Positions 7,147 to 15,705 of a stretch of 34,261 bases of DNA are shown in pieces (position 1 is the first letter of the stretch; every line of letters begins with the position of its first letter). The DNA comes from JAZKIX01 sp040384645. Its GTDB lineage: Bacteria > Pseudomonadota > Gammaproteobacteria > Burkholderiales > Burkholderiaceae_D. The translations under genes and the position numbers were made by a program. The DNA is taken from positions 1 to 34,261 of the forward strand of contig JAZKIX010000204.1 in the NCBI GenBank assembly GCA_040384645.1, in the 5' to 3' direction. Below the pieces are notes generated by a model. It saw only the letters and a list, made by a program, of their open reading frames with translations. It searched no databases and was not told where the DNA came from.

Positions 7147-7327
7147 TGTAGTGGTCTAATTTGCACGGACACCTCGATAGGTGGAAAACCCACCATCCGA
7201 GGAGTTTCACTTGACAAGGCAACGCAGGCAATTTGACACCAGTTTCAAACTGGAAGTGGTACGCATGATTAAAGAACAGGGTCTGAGCGTACCGCACGTC
7301 AGCCAAAGCATGAACATCGGCCAATAA
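7147..7327 (+). mobile_element. IS3-family insertion sequence remnant (left end and start of orfA)
   Basis: The left end reads TGTAGTGGTCTAATTTGCAC followed by GGACACC, a typical terminal sequence of this IS group. A TTG-initiated reading frame at 7211-7327 encodes 38 residues (RQFDTSFKLEVVRMIKEQGL and onward), the start of an IS3-family OrfA with its helix-turn-helix, and ends in a premature TAA. GAGGAG precedes the TTG. No orfB and no right end were found, so the element is a deleted, immobile remnant. Confidence 0.8.
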
Positions 7328-7668
7328 AGGCCAACCTGATTTTGCTCGCCATGGGCTTCGTCTCACCGATCCAGCAAATGCTGGACGCATTCACAGTATT
7401 TCTGTTGCCTTGCTCCCACCGCACTTTTTTGCTTAGGAGTATTCAGCTTAGGCGATGACGGTGAAGACGACTACCGATTAAAAAGTCAGGATTCATGTGC
7501 ACAGTCGCTGTTTGGCCTAGCAACATGGTGCATTCGCCTTTTTAAAATGACATGAACACTTTCGGCCAACAGAAGCTGTCAGCACTGCTCTTCGGTTTTG
7601 TAACAACGCATTGAGACCAGTACGGCGTCGTGTTAGTGAATGGTCCGCATGGTAGGCGGACCGGTTCA
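7328..7668. other. Gene-free stretch after the IS remnant
   Basis: About 340 bp without a supported gene. No IS right end, tRNA or remaining DsbA coding sequence was recognised. The only clear structure is a 7-bp hairpin near the end of katG. Confidence 0.5.
7642..7662. terminator. Hairpin downstream of katG
   Basis: GGTCCGC and GCGGACC form a perfect 7-bp stem with a 7-nt loop, 6 bp beyond the katG stop. No T-run follows on the minus strand, so if it terminates transcription it is weak or Rho-assisted. Confidence 0.4.
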
Positions 7669-9930
7669 TCAATTTATTGAATGGGCCAAGTCGGTGTCGA
7701 AACGGTCCAAGTGCATTACCTTGGTCCATGCCGCCACAAAATCGTGCACAAACTTCGTTGCCGCGTCGGCGCTGGCGTATACCTCGGCGATTGCACGTAG
7801 CTGGGCGTGCGAGCCAAATACCAGATCGACGCGGGAGGCGCTCCACTTGTGCGCACCCGTCTTGCGATCACGCCCTTCGAAGCGGTCCAGGGTACGTGAA
7901 ACCGGTGTCCACTGCGTATTCATATCGAGCAGTTCGACAAAGAAGTCGTTGCTCAGGGTGCCCGGCCGTTTGGTGAACACGCCGTCCTGACTGCCGCCGA
8001 CATTCGTGTCTAGCACCCGCATGCCACCAATCAGTACCGCCAGTTCTGGCGCGGTCAAGGTCAGCAGTTGCGCTTTGTCGACCAGCAGCGCCTCGGCAGG
8101 CACACTGTAATGCGCCTTTTGGTAATTGCGGAAACCGTCGGCAATCGGTTCGAGCGGCTCGAATGACTGCACATCTGTTTGCTCTTGAGAAGCATCGGTG
8201 CGACCTGGGGTGAACGGCACGGTGACCGCGTGGCCAGCATTCTTTGCGGCCTGCTCCACACCGACATTTCCTGCCAATACGATCAGATCGGCCAGCGATA
8301 TATTCTTGCCGCCGGCGTTGAACGCTTGGGCAATCTGCGCCAGCGTGCCGAGTACCTCGCTGAGTTGTTCCGGCTGGTTGACAGCCCAGTCCTTTTGCGG
8401 CGCGAGACGAACGCGAGCGCCGTTTGCGCCACCGCGCTTGTCGGAGCCGCGGAAGCTCGATGCAGATGCCCACGCTGTAGCGACGAGCTGGGCAACCGTC
8501 AACCCGGATGCCCGCAGTTTTTCTTTCAGTGCCGTGACGTCCTGGTCATCGACCAGAGCGTGCTGGACATCGGGGACGGGGTCTTGCCAAATAAACACTT
8601 CGGCTGGCACTTCGGCGCCAAGATAACGGGAACGCGGCCCCATGTCGCGGTGGGTCAGCTTGAACCAGGCGCGCGCAAACGCATCGGCGAACTGGTCCGG
8701 GTTTTCAAAGAACCGCCGAGAAATTTTTTCGTACGCCGGATCCATGCGCAGCGCCAAGTCAGTTGTCAGCATGGTAGGGCGATGGCGCTTGCTGGCGTCA
8801 TGTGCATCTGGGACGAGTCCGTCGCCGCCGTTCGCGACCCACTGGTGTCCGCCAGCCGGGCTCTTCGTCAATTCCCATTCGAAGCCGAACAGGTTCTCAA
8901 AATAATTGTTGCTCCATTGCGTAGGCGTGCTGGTCCACGTCACTTCGAGGCCACTAGAAATGGTGTCGCCAGCTTTGCCGGTGCCATAGCTGTTGGCCCA
9001 GCCAAATCCCTGTGATTCAATACCCGCGCCCTCCGGTTCAAAGGAAACGTGTTCTGCGGCCGCTGCACCGTGGGTTTTGCCAAAGGTATGGCCGCCGGCA
9101 ATGAGCGCGACGGTTTCTTCATCGTTCATCGCCATGCGAGCGAAGGTGTCACGGATGTCGATGGCAGAGGCGAGCGGATCTGGCTTGCCGTCCGGCCCTT
9201 CCGGGTTAACGTATATGAGTCCCATTTGCACGGCTGCCAGCGGATTTTCGAGGTCTCGCGTATGAAGCACCTCGCTGTTGTCGTCTTTCGGCAGCACGGC
9301 GTGGCCCGCGTCGACTCCGGGCGAGCCTTGCGAGTAACGCACGTCGCCGGCCAACCATTTGTTTTCGCGACCCCAGTACACATCCTGGTCCGGTTCCCAC
9401 ACGTCCGGCCGGCCGCCGGCGAAACCCAGCGTCTGGAAGCCCATGCTTTCTAGCGCTACGTTGCCGGTCAAAATATACAGGTCGGCCCAGGAGATCTGCT
9501 TGCCATATTTCTGTTTGATGGGCCAAAGCAGTCGACGCGCCTTATCGAGGTTAACGTTGTCGGGCCAGCTGTTGAGTGGTGCGAAGCGCTGCTGGCCACG
9601 GCCGGCGCCGCCGCGGCCATCGCCGATACGGTAGGTGCCGGCGCTGTGCCATGCCATTCGCACAAACAGAGCGCCATAGTGCCCGAAGTCGGCAGGCCAC
9701 CAATCCTGTGAATCAGTCATCAAGGTGGTGAGATCCTGTTTCAACGTAGCCAAATCGAGCGTTTTGAATGCCTCGGCGTAATCGAAATTTTGGGACATCG
9801 GATCCGATTTCGACGAGTGCTGGTGAAGGAGATCGAGGCGCAACTGCTGCGGCCACCAGTCCTTGTTAGTCGTACCAACACCCATTGCGGTACTGAAGGG
9901 GCATTTAGCTACTGCTTTTTCTGTACTCAT
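7669..9930 (-). CDS. katG: Catalase-peroxidase KatG
   Basis: 753 residues from the ATG at 9930 (AGGA 7 nt upstream; the frame extends further but without a good start). A bifunctional haem enzyme that removes hydrogen peroxide in the cytoplasm. The distal haem pocket RMAWHSAGTYR supplies Arg91, Trp94 and His95. The Tyr of LIYVNPEGPDG and the Met of RMAMNDEE complete the Met-Tyr-Trp adduct that gives catalase activity. GGHTFGKTHG carries the proximal haem His. The duplicated C-terminal peroxidase-like domain is also present and complete. The length is normal for the family. No oxyR lies next to it, and I saw no certain OxyR site. It stands alone between the IS remnant and the hip locus. Confidence 0.97.
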   Translation of the reverse strand: MSTEKAVAKCPFSTAMGVGTTNKDWWPQQLRLDLLHQHSSKSDPMSQNFDYAEAFKTLDLATLKQDLTTLMTDSQDWWPADFGHYGALFVRMAWHSAGTYRIGDGRGGAGRGQQRFAPLNSWPDNVNLDKARRLLWPIKQKYGKQISWADLYILTGNVALESMGFQTLGFAGGRPDVWEPDQDVYWGRENKWLAGDVRYSQGSPGVDAGHAVLPKDDNSEVLHTRDLENPLAAVQMGLIYVNPEGPDGKPDPLASAIDIRDTFARMAMNDEETVALIAGGHTFGKTHGAAAAEHVSFEPEGAGIESQGFGWANSYGTGKAGDTISSGLEVTWTSTPTQWSNNYFENLFGFEWELTKSPAGGHQWVANGGDGLVPDAHDASKRHRPTMLTTDLALRMDPAYEKISRRFFENPDQFADAFARAWFKLTHRDMGPRSRYLGAEVPAEVFIWQDPVPDVQHALVDDQDVTALKEKLRASGLTVAQLVATAWASASSFRGSDKRGGANGARVRLAPQKDWAVNQPEQLSEVLGTLAQIAQAFNAGGKNISLADLIVLAGNVGVEQAAKNAGHAVTVPFTPGRTDASQEQTDVQSFEPLEPIADGFRNYQKAHYSVPAEALLVDKAQLLTLTAPELAVLIGGMRVLDTNVGGSQDGVFTKRPGTLSNDFFVELLDMNTQWTPVSRTLDRFEGRDRKTGAHKWSASRVDLVFGSHAQLRAIAEVYASADAATKFVHDFVAAWTKVMHLDRFDTDLAHSIN

Positions 9931-10081
9931 TGCTGATCCTGTCTTTAAGAAAGTGAATTGCTTGCAACATAGCCCGCAATCGAAACATATTCTGGCCAAG
10001 TATATGCAGCGAAGAGAGATTGAGGAAATTAATTGTCTGTATTAACTTGGTAGAAAAGGACTATGAAATATGATTTTCATT

Positions 10082-10181
10082 CGAATCGTTTGTGGAGCGC
10101 ATGATGATCCAAAGCATGCTCGCGGCCGGCGCCACGGGCGTGCAGAGTGCCGCGCCCATTATATTTGGCACCTATAAGGAT
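10082..10181 (+). pseudogene. Vestigial hipA fragment
   Basis: 100 bp related to the interior of the intact hipA gene downstream (10673-10769). The first 48 bases (10082-10129) are identical, then substitutions and small indels accumulate. The frame still reads ESFVERMMIQSMLAAGATGV, the region before and at the glycine-rich nucleotide loop, and then stops. There is no start of its own and no antitoxin nearby. Likely a remnant of a second hipA-like gene or of a duplication. Confidence 0.75.
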
Positions 10182-10213
10182 CTTTAATTGTTAATTTTCT
10201 ATATAATTAATAT

Positions 10214-10232
10214 CTTATAAGTGCTATATAAG
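10214..10232. promoter_or_regulatory. Inverted repeat upstream of hipA, candidate autoregulatory operator
   Basis: CTTATA-N7-TATAAG in a very A/T-rich stretch just before the hipA start. HipB-type antitoxins repress their own operon at short inverted repeats of this sort. The position fits, but the sequence differs from the E. coli TATCC-N8-GGATA site. Confidence 0.4.
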
Positions 10233-10238
10233 CCCGAC

Positions 10239-11537
10239 ATGGAATGCCAACTACAAATTTTCCTTGAAAATACCTGGCGTGATTGCGCCATTATTTCCGT
10301 GCCGGAGCCGGCGCAGGGTGGTGTAAATACCCATGCGGTATTTGAATACGATCTCGATTATGCCTTTGCCGCTGGAAGCGAAGCTGTTTCGCTGGCTTTT
10401 CCGGTCGATGCGCGGCGCCATGTCTTGTTGCAGTGGCCAGCTTTTTTATACGACCTGATCCCGCAGGGAAACGGGCGTAAATACCTGTTGGGCTTGCTTG
10501 GTCTGGCCGATGGCATGGCCGCCGATTTCCCCTTGCTGTGTGCTGGCGCTTTCAATGCGATTGGGCGGATTCGCATCCGGCAGGCCGTCGATTATTTCCA
10601 GGTACATATCGAGCGGCACGACAGCGATGGCTTGCAACAGGGCCTGAGTCTGGAACAGATCCTGGCACGTGGCGAATCGTTTGTGGAGCGCATGATGATC
10701 CAAAGCATGCTCGCGGCCGGTACCACCGGCGTCCAGGGCGCCGCGCCCAAATATCTGCTGACCAAGGATTACGCCGGCCTGTGGCATGCCGATGGTGCTT
10801 TAGCTGATGCCAACGCGGCAGAACATTTCATCGTCAAACTGCCGCGTGGCAAAGAAGCAGTCGATAAAAAATTGTTGCGCAACGAAGCGGCATACATGCA
10901 AGTGGCTACCGCGATGGGCCTGCGCACCACCGGCGGGGTAGTGCATCAGGACGATATGCTGTTCGTGCCGCGCTTTGACCGCAGCGTGCAGCAAGGCCAG
11001 GTGTTGCGCCATCATCAGGAAAGTGCCGCCGCGATTGCCGGCGTGGCTGGCTTCGACGCCCGGCCCAGCCAGTTTCAATTGCTGCATGCGCTGCGCTCGG
11101 TGCTGAGCGACAAGACCGCCGACACCATCGAATTTCTCAAGCGCGACGTACTTAATCTCGCCATGCGCAATACCGACAACCATGCGCGCAATACGGCCGT
11201 GCAAAAGATCGGTAATACCGTGTGCCTGACACCCTTATTCGATTTTGCGCCGATGTATCTCGATCCCGAAGGCATCGCCCGCGCTGCACGCTGGTATCAC
11301 CCGGACAGCAAAAAAGAATTGCAGCACTGGGGCGACGTGATTGACACGCTGGCGGTTGCCCCTGACGAGCGCCAGCGCATTCGTCAAGAAATGGCGGCAT
11401 TCGGCAAGCGGCTGGCCGGACTAAGCGATTGCATGCGGCAAGCGGCGGTTGACGACGACATCATCGAACATCTGCAAAAAGGGATCGACGAGCAACAGCG
11501 CCAATTGCACGATGTGGAGTTAAAGCATTATGGATAA
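10239..11537 (+). CDS. hipA: HipA-family serine/threonine kinase toxin
   Basis: 432 residues from the ATG at 10239; an in-frame GTG at 10221 is an alternative, and neither has a strong ribosome site. HipA kinases phosphorylate cytoplasmic targets such as tRNA synthetases and induce growth arrest. Visible motifs are a Gly-rich loop GTTGVQGAAPK (161-171), the ATP-contacting Lys in FIVKLP (about 200), Glu216 in LLRNEAAYM, the catalytic loop NTDNHARN (311-318) and the metal-binding FDFAP (334-338). All key residues appear intact. The N-terminal 110 or so residues are less typical. The stop overlaps the downstream HTH gene by 8 nt. The order toxin-then-antitoxin is the reverse of E. coli hipBA. 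Confidence 0.9.
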   Translation: MECQLQIFLENTWRDCAIISVPEPAQGGVNTHAVFEYDLDYAFAAGSEAVSLAFPVDARRHVLLQWPAFLYDLIPQGNGRKYLLGLLGLADGMAADFPLLCAGAFNAIGRIRIRQAVDYFQVHIERHDSDGLQQGLSLEQILARGESFVERMMIQSMLAAGTTGVQGAAPKYLLTKDYAGLWHADGALADANAAEHFIVKLPRGKEAVDKKLLRNEAAYMQVATAMGLRTTGGVVHQDDMLFVPRFDRSVQQGQVLRHHQESAAAIAGVAGFDARPSQFQLLHALRSVLSDKTADTIEFLKRDVLNLAMRNTDNHARNTAVQKIGNTVCLTPLFDFAPMYLDPEGIARAARWYHPDSKKELQHWGDVIDTLAVAPDERQRIRQEMAAFGKRLAGLSDCMRQAAVDDDIIEHLQKGIDEQQRQLHDVELKHYG

Positions 11538-11826
11538 ACGTAGAAAACCCATCGACAAAGACCTGATTCGCCAGCAGCGCGACGAACTGGACGCCGCCAT
11601 CGCACGCGGTGAATTGAGCCTGCAAGAAGCGTTGAAACGCATGCGAAAAATTTCACGCCTGACGCAAGTCGAATTTGCCGCCCATCGCGGTGTCAGCGTC
11701 AAAGTGATCAAGGAAATCGAGCGCGGCATCGCCAATCCCACGGTCAATACGCTGAACCAAATTGGTAGCATTTTTGGGCTAAGGGTGGGGTTTGTGCGGG
11801 TGGGTGCGGAAGCGCTGCCAGCTTAA
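11530..11826 (+). CDS. hipB: HipB-like XRE-family antitoxin
   Basis: 98 residues. The N-terminal 35 residues are a charged helical arm (IRQQRDELDAAIARGELSLQEALKRMRK). An XRE helix-turn-helix follows (SRLTQVEFAAHRGVSVKVIKEIERGIANPTVNTLNQIGSIFGL, about 42-85) and ends shortly after, as expected for HipB. It starts inside the last codons of hipA, so translation is coupled. It should neutralise the kinase and repress the operon. The HTH placed in the C-terminal half, with the arm before it, differs from the compact E. coli HipB. Confidence 0.85.
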   Translation: MDKRRKPIDKDLIRQQRDELDAAIARGELSLQEALKRMRKISRLTQVEFAAHRGVSVKVIKEIERGIANPTVNTLNQIGSIFGLRVGFVRVGAEALPA

Positions 11827-11839
11827 TTGATAGTGCGGA

Positions 11840-11932
11840 AAAATGTGAAATATAGGGAGTATATGGCATTTTACCCCTTTATCCGCACGATTTAATTGGT
11901 CAAAATAAAATACATATCCCAGTATATTTTAG
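11840..11932 (-). repeat. Dispersed ATATAC-box intergenic element, copy B
   Basis: On the minus strand: AAATATACTGGGATATGTAT at the start, the central CCAATTAAATCGTGCGGA, then GCCATATACTCCCTATATTT. First bases of the two ATATAC boxes are at 11927 and 11864, 63 bp apart. Lies between the convergent 3' ends of hipB and the DUF58 gene. Confidence 0.8.
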
Positions 11933-11935
11933 GCC

Positions 11936-11966
11936 TTTGAGCCTGCGTTTGAGCCTTGTTTGAGCC
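11936..11966. repeat. Three spaced copies of TTTGAGCC
   Basis: TTTGAGCC at 11936, 11948 and 11959, about one helical turn apart, in the DUF58/hipB intergenic space. Meaning unknown. Confidence 0.6.
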
Positions 11967-11975
11967 GCAAAAGTA

Positions 11976-11992
11976 CAGGCGCATTACGCCTG
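11976..11992. terminator. Hairpin at the end of the MoxR/DUF58 operon
   Basis: CAGGCG-CATTA-CGCCTG forms a perfect 6-bp stem with a 5-nt loop, 7 bp past the DUF58 stop on the minus strand. No T-run follows, so it is a modest candidate. Confidence 0.45.
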
Positions 11993-11998
11993 CATTCC

Positions 11999-13309
11999 CT
12001 ATAACTGCCCGCTTTCCTTGATATCCAAATACCGGTTCACCAGCGCCATGCTCAATTTTTCGGGCGTAATGTCGATCAGTTGTTGCGCGCGGATGCCGAG
12101 GCGTTTGATGGCGTCGCGGCGTTGTTGCAGATAGTGCGTAGTGGCGGAAAAGCGTAGCGCATCGGCAAAATCATGGACTGGCGCGGCGATGGCGTTGTCG
12201 AGTGCTTTTTCGCGCAGGCTGGCGCACAGCACCAGGTGTTTGGTGGAGAGTAATTCGCAGGCGGTGCGCATGGCGAGGTCGTCTTCGTCGCGCAAATTGG
12301 TGATCATCACCACGAAGGCGCGCTTGCGCAAGCGGGTCAGCAAGGCACTGGCGGCGAGGGTGTAGTCGGGCGCAATTTCTTGTGCTTGCAAGTCGTAGAC
12401 GCAGGCCAGCAGGCGGTCCAGCCCGATCCGGCCCTTGTGTGGGCTGACCCAGCGGATTTCACCGCCGAAGGTCATCAGGCCGACCGCGTCGCCCTGTTTT
12501 TGCGCCATGAAACTGAGGGTCAGTACCGCATTGAGCGCGTGGTCGAAATGGTTGGTGGCGTCGTCTTGCGCCAGCATGCGGCGACCGGTGTCGAGCAAGA
12601 AAACGACTTGCTGGTCGCGCTCTTCTTGATATTCGCGGCTGATCGGTTTTTGAAGGCGGGCAGTGGCTTTCCAATCGATCGAGCGCAGGCTGTCGCCAGG
12701 GCGGTATTCGCGCAATTGGCGGAAGTCGGTGCCTTCACCACGGCGCCGTTTGCGGATCGCGCCGGCAGTGGGCGAGCGGCGGTCGGTCGCGGTCAGGGTA
12801 TGGCCGAGCAATTTTGAAAAATCCGGGAATACTTTGATCTCGCTGACCGGCCCGATCCGATGCAGCCGTTGCCACAAGCCAAGCGGCGAGCCGAGCCGGA
12901 TATGGGGCGCGCCAAAACTGGCATCGCCGCGCCGGTCAGGACAGACGCGATAGCTGACGGCAGCGAAATTGCCGGCTGCGATCTGGGTCGCGTAAGGCAT
13001 GCCTTCCATCTTCCAGGCGCTGGGGTAATCGTCGAACAGTGTCATGTCGAGCTTGCGGCGGCCATGGTTGTGCAGCGTCAGCGTGACCTTGTTCCAGACT
13101 TCGACCGGCCACACGCCGGCCAGCGTGCGTTCAATCTGCAGTTGCGGGCTGCGGTATGACAAGGCCAGATCGATTGTGCCCATCAGCAATAATGCTGCGC
13201 CGACGCCTTGCCAGACGGTCGTCAATAAAGGCATCGGCAACACGCCGCTAACAAAGCCCAGCGCGGCCCAGGCAAAAACGAGATAGAGCAAACGGCGGGA
13301 AGGCGTCAT
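11999..13309 (-). CDS. DUF58 domain-containing membrane protein
   Basis: 436 residues. Two N-terminal membrane segments (about 8-45) are followed by a beta-rich region and the DUF58 signature GEGTDFRQLREYRPGDSLRSIDWKATARLQKP. A von Willebrand factor A-like domain comes next (VVFLLDTGRRM resembles the DxSxS metal site, but with Gly-Arg in place of the serines). DUF58 proteins are partners of MoxR AAA+ ATPases and may act in metal insertion, protein maturation or envelope stress. It is the last gene of the operon, 18 bp after moxR. The ATG at 13309 starts directly at a membrane segment, which fits. Confidence 0.9.
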   Translation of the reverse strand: MTPSRRLLYLVFAWAALGFVSGVLPMPLLTTVWQGVGAALLLMGTIDLALSYRSPQLQIERTLAGVWPVEVWNKVTLTLHNHGRRKLDMTLFDDYPSAWKMEGMPYATQIAAGNFAAVSYRVCPDRRGDASFGAPHIRLGSPLGLWQRLHRIGPVSEIKVFPDFSKLLGHTLTATDRRSPTAGAIRKRRRGEGTDFRQLREYRPGDSLRSIDWKATARLQKPISREYQEERDQQVVFLLDTGRRMLAQDDATNHFDHALNAVLTLSFMAQKQGDAVGLMTFGGEIRWVSPHKGRIGLDRLLACVYDLQAQEIAPDYTLAASALLTRLRKRAFVVMITNLRDEDDLAMRTACELLSTKHLVLCASLREKALDNAIAAPVHDFADALRFSATTHYLQQRRDAIKRLGIRAQQLIDITPEKLSMALVNRYLDIKESGQL

Positions 13310-13327
13310 GGCAATGGCTTAGATAGA

Positions 13328-14350
13328 TCAGGCACGCGGCGCAGCCACTTGCTGGATTAAGTTAGCCAGTACATCGTCGCTGCTCAAGCCATCAAGTTCG
13401 CTTTCCGGCGACAGCGCGATGCGATGCCGCAATACTGGCAGACTGGCAGCCTTGATATCGTCCGGCGTCACGTAGTCGCGCCCGCTCATCAAGGCCATGG
13501 CGCGCGCCACCCGCACCAGCGCAATGCAGCCGCGCGGGCCGGCGCCGATGGCGATGCCGGGCCAGTCGCGGCTGGCGCGCACCAGCCGCACGGCGTAAGC
13601 GGCGACGGCGTCATCGATGCTGATCTGGGCGGTAATCTGTTGCAGGGTGACAATGGTTTCTGGCTTGACCAAGGTCGCCACTTGCGCCACTTCCAAGCCG
13701 TCACCGATGCGGCCACGGGTGACGATTTGCAGCAGCGCAATTTCTTCCATTTCGCTCGGGTAATCGATCCGCACTTTGATCAAGAAACGGTCGAGCTGCG
13801 CTTCCGGCAGCGGATAAGTGCCTTCGTTTTCCAGCGGATTTTGGGTTGCCAGCACCATGAAGGGCGCGGCCAGCGTGTGCGACTCGCCTTCAATCGTGAC
13901 TTGGCGTTCTTGCATTACTTCCAGCAGGGATGACTGGGTTTTGGCGGGGGCGCGGTTGATTTCATCGGCCAGCAGCAGATGGGTAAAAACAGGTCCTTTG
14001 CGCACGCTGAAAGATTGGTCTTTCATATCGAACACGGCGTGTCCCATGACGTCGGCCGGCATCAGGTCGGGCGTGAACTGGATGCGGGAAAATTCGCCGG
14101 CGAAGGTCTTGGCCAGCGCCTTGACCAATAGTGTCTTGCCCAGGCCGGGCACGCCTTCGATCAAGACATGGCCGCCGGCCAGACAACAGGCCAGTACCTG
14201 ATCGACCACCGCTTGCTGACCCACCACAGCGCGGCTGATTTGTTCGCGCATGCGGCGCACGATTTCAATCGCTTGCTGCAAACGATCGGCCGGTATGGCC
14301 GAGCTGACGGCGGGGCTGCTGAAGGTACTGGTGACGGCGCTATCGCTCAT
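13328..14350 (-). CDS. MoxR-family AAA+ ATPase
   Basis: 340 residues. Walker A is GVPGLGKTLLVKALA, Walker B LLLADEINRAPAKTQSSLLEVMQER, sensor 1 ATQNPLENEGTYPLPEAQLDRF, and the C-terminal lid contains the sensor-2 region GPRGCIALVRVARAMAL. This is a complete chaperone-like ATPase of the MoxR/RavA group. Its start overlaps the last codons of the DUF4350 gene by 11 nt, and it is followed closely by DUF58, its usual partner. Likely helps assemble or activate a membrane or periplasmic complex encoded elsewhere or by this operon. Start at MSDSAVTSTFSS. Confidence 0.95.
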   Translation of the reverse strand: MSDSAVTSTFSSPAVSSAIPADRLQQAIEIVRRMREQISRAVVGQQAVVDQVLACCLAGGHVLIEGVPGLGKTLLVKALAKTFAGEFSRIQFTPDLMPADVMGHAVFDMKDQSFSVRKGPVFTHLLLADEINRAPAKTQSSLLEVMQERQVTIEGESHTLAAPFMVLATQNPLENEGTYPLPEAQLDRFLIKVRIDYPSEMEEIALLQIVTRGRIGDGLEVAQVATLVKPETIVTLQQITAQISIDDAVAAYAVRLVRASRDWPGIAIGAGPRGCIALVRVARAMALMSGRDYVTPDDIKAASLPVLRHRIALSPESELDGLSSDDVLANLIQQVAAPRA

Positions 14351-15705
14351 AATATTTGCTCAATCGTTGAAGTGTTTGAATTTGACGGATGAATTCTAGC
14401 GGGGCTTTGCAGGCCGGTTCGTGCAGCGCCAGCGTCAGGTCGGCTGTGCTCAACCGGCATAGCAGTGCCAGTTGCCGGATTTGTTCTTCCTGCGGTAAAA
14501 CCAGAATTTCAGGTGCCAGGCGTTGCAAGAGGCTGCGCGTGCGCTGGCGCACTGCGGTCAGCAAAATATCGCGCCNNNNNNNNNNGCCCGTCCGGCAGCT
14601 TCCATAACCAGCGGGCGCTGGCGTCGATATGCTCGATCAGCGCACGGCGCTCCTGTTCCGGCTCTGGCAATACCGGGCCGAAGCGCCGCAGTGCGCGCCA
14701 CAATAGCAGCAATAAAGCGCAAGTCAGGGCGATCACGCCGTACTTGAAAAAGCTCCATACCACTTGGTACCATGGCGGCATATCGATATCGGGCACGATC
14801 ACGATATTTGTGCTGTGCGGGTGGAGTTGCGCCAGCCCGAGCAGCAATTCGGCGTGATCGTATTGCGCCAGACTGCGGTTAATAAAATAGTTGTTCGCCA
14901 TCACCACGATATGCCCTTTGCCTTCCGCATAAACCCGCAGCGAGGCATTGTCCAGATCGGCAAACAGCGGTGCCTTACTGGGTTCAATGGTGTGCAATTG
15001 CCCGTAGAAATCCGCATCAATTTGCAAGGCATACGCGGCCCTGGGCAGGCTGATGCTGCTTGGTTCTGCTTTTACTTTATTAGCCGATTTCGACTTCTTT
15101 TTGCCGTCCTCGGGTGGCGGTCCAGCCTCTTCGGAAGCATCTTCTTCATCCTCTTCCTCGTCTTCGCTTTCATCTACCTTAGTGCCGTCTTGCTCGTCCT
15201 CGACATCATCTTTTGCCTTGCAGCCGCAACTGTCGGGCTTTTCCTTCAGCGTCACGCCAAGGTGGCTGCCGATCACGTCGGCCTGGCGTATGCCGTGCAG
15301 TGTGGCGGCGTCCTTTGCCTCTTTTTCATCGATTTCGGTGGCCGGCTTGCTGTCCTGTTCCAGCCATTGCGGGCGCAACATCAGCGTATTGCCCTGTTTG
15401 ACCCAGTCCAATACCTGTTTGGCCTGCTCTGCTTGCATCACGCCATTGTTATTAGCCAAAATCAAGGTGCCGGGCGGTATTTGCTGTAGCAACATGACGC
15501 CAAAACTACGTTCGACCTTGACCGTAAACTGATGGGCACTTAACAGACGGGTGGCAGCAAGCATCGGGTTTTCCCGCGCCTCGGTTGATAGCTGCCACTT
15601 GGGAAACCAATATTTTTCAAAATTCTCGAACCACCACCAGCTAGCGCCGCCGACCACGAGTAAGCCAATAATGGTAAATAGGATGGACCGCTGAACCTGG
15701 CTCAT
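14340..15705 (-). CDS. DUF4350 domain-containing membrane protein (assembly gap near 3' end)
   Basis: About 450 residues from the ATG at 15705, which overlaps the DUF4129 stop (ATGA). One membrane segment at 8-23, a Rossmann-like periplasmic DUF4350 domain, a second membrane segment at about 308-330 and a cytoplasmic C-terminal helical part. Residues 165-200 are an acidic stretch followed by a Lys-rich one, after a CGCK motif. The gap at 14576-14585 shifts the frame. After it, the correct C-terminus reads RDILLTAVRQRTRSLL and ends at 14340 (LQRLSKYYER). If the gap bases are dropped, the two sides join as LPDG-RRDILL, a natural sequence. So the gene is probably intact. Function is unknown; the family accompanies MoxR. 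Confidence 0.85.
14576..14585. other. Assembly gap (10 N) inside the DUF4350 gene
   Basis: Ten undetermined bases. The frame on both sides requires a true length divisible by three, and zero gives a good protein join. Confidence 0.95.

Noticed and set aside
8179..9015. 278-codon open frame opposite to katG
   Set aside because: Antisense shadow of a strongly conserved gene; no recognisable protein sequence.
9994..10066. Seventh copy of the dispersed element (GTATAT near 9998)
   Set aside because: No second box 63 bp away and no ATAC-N8-GTAT dyad or central block.
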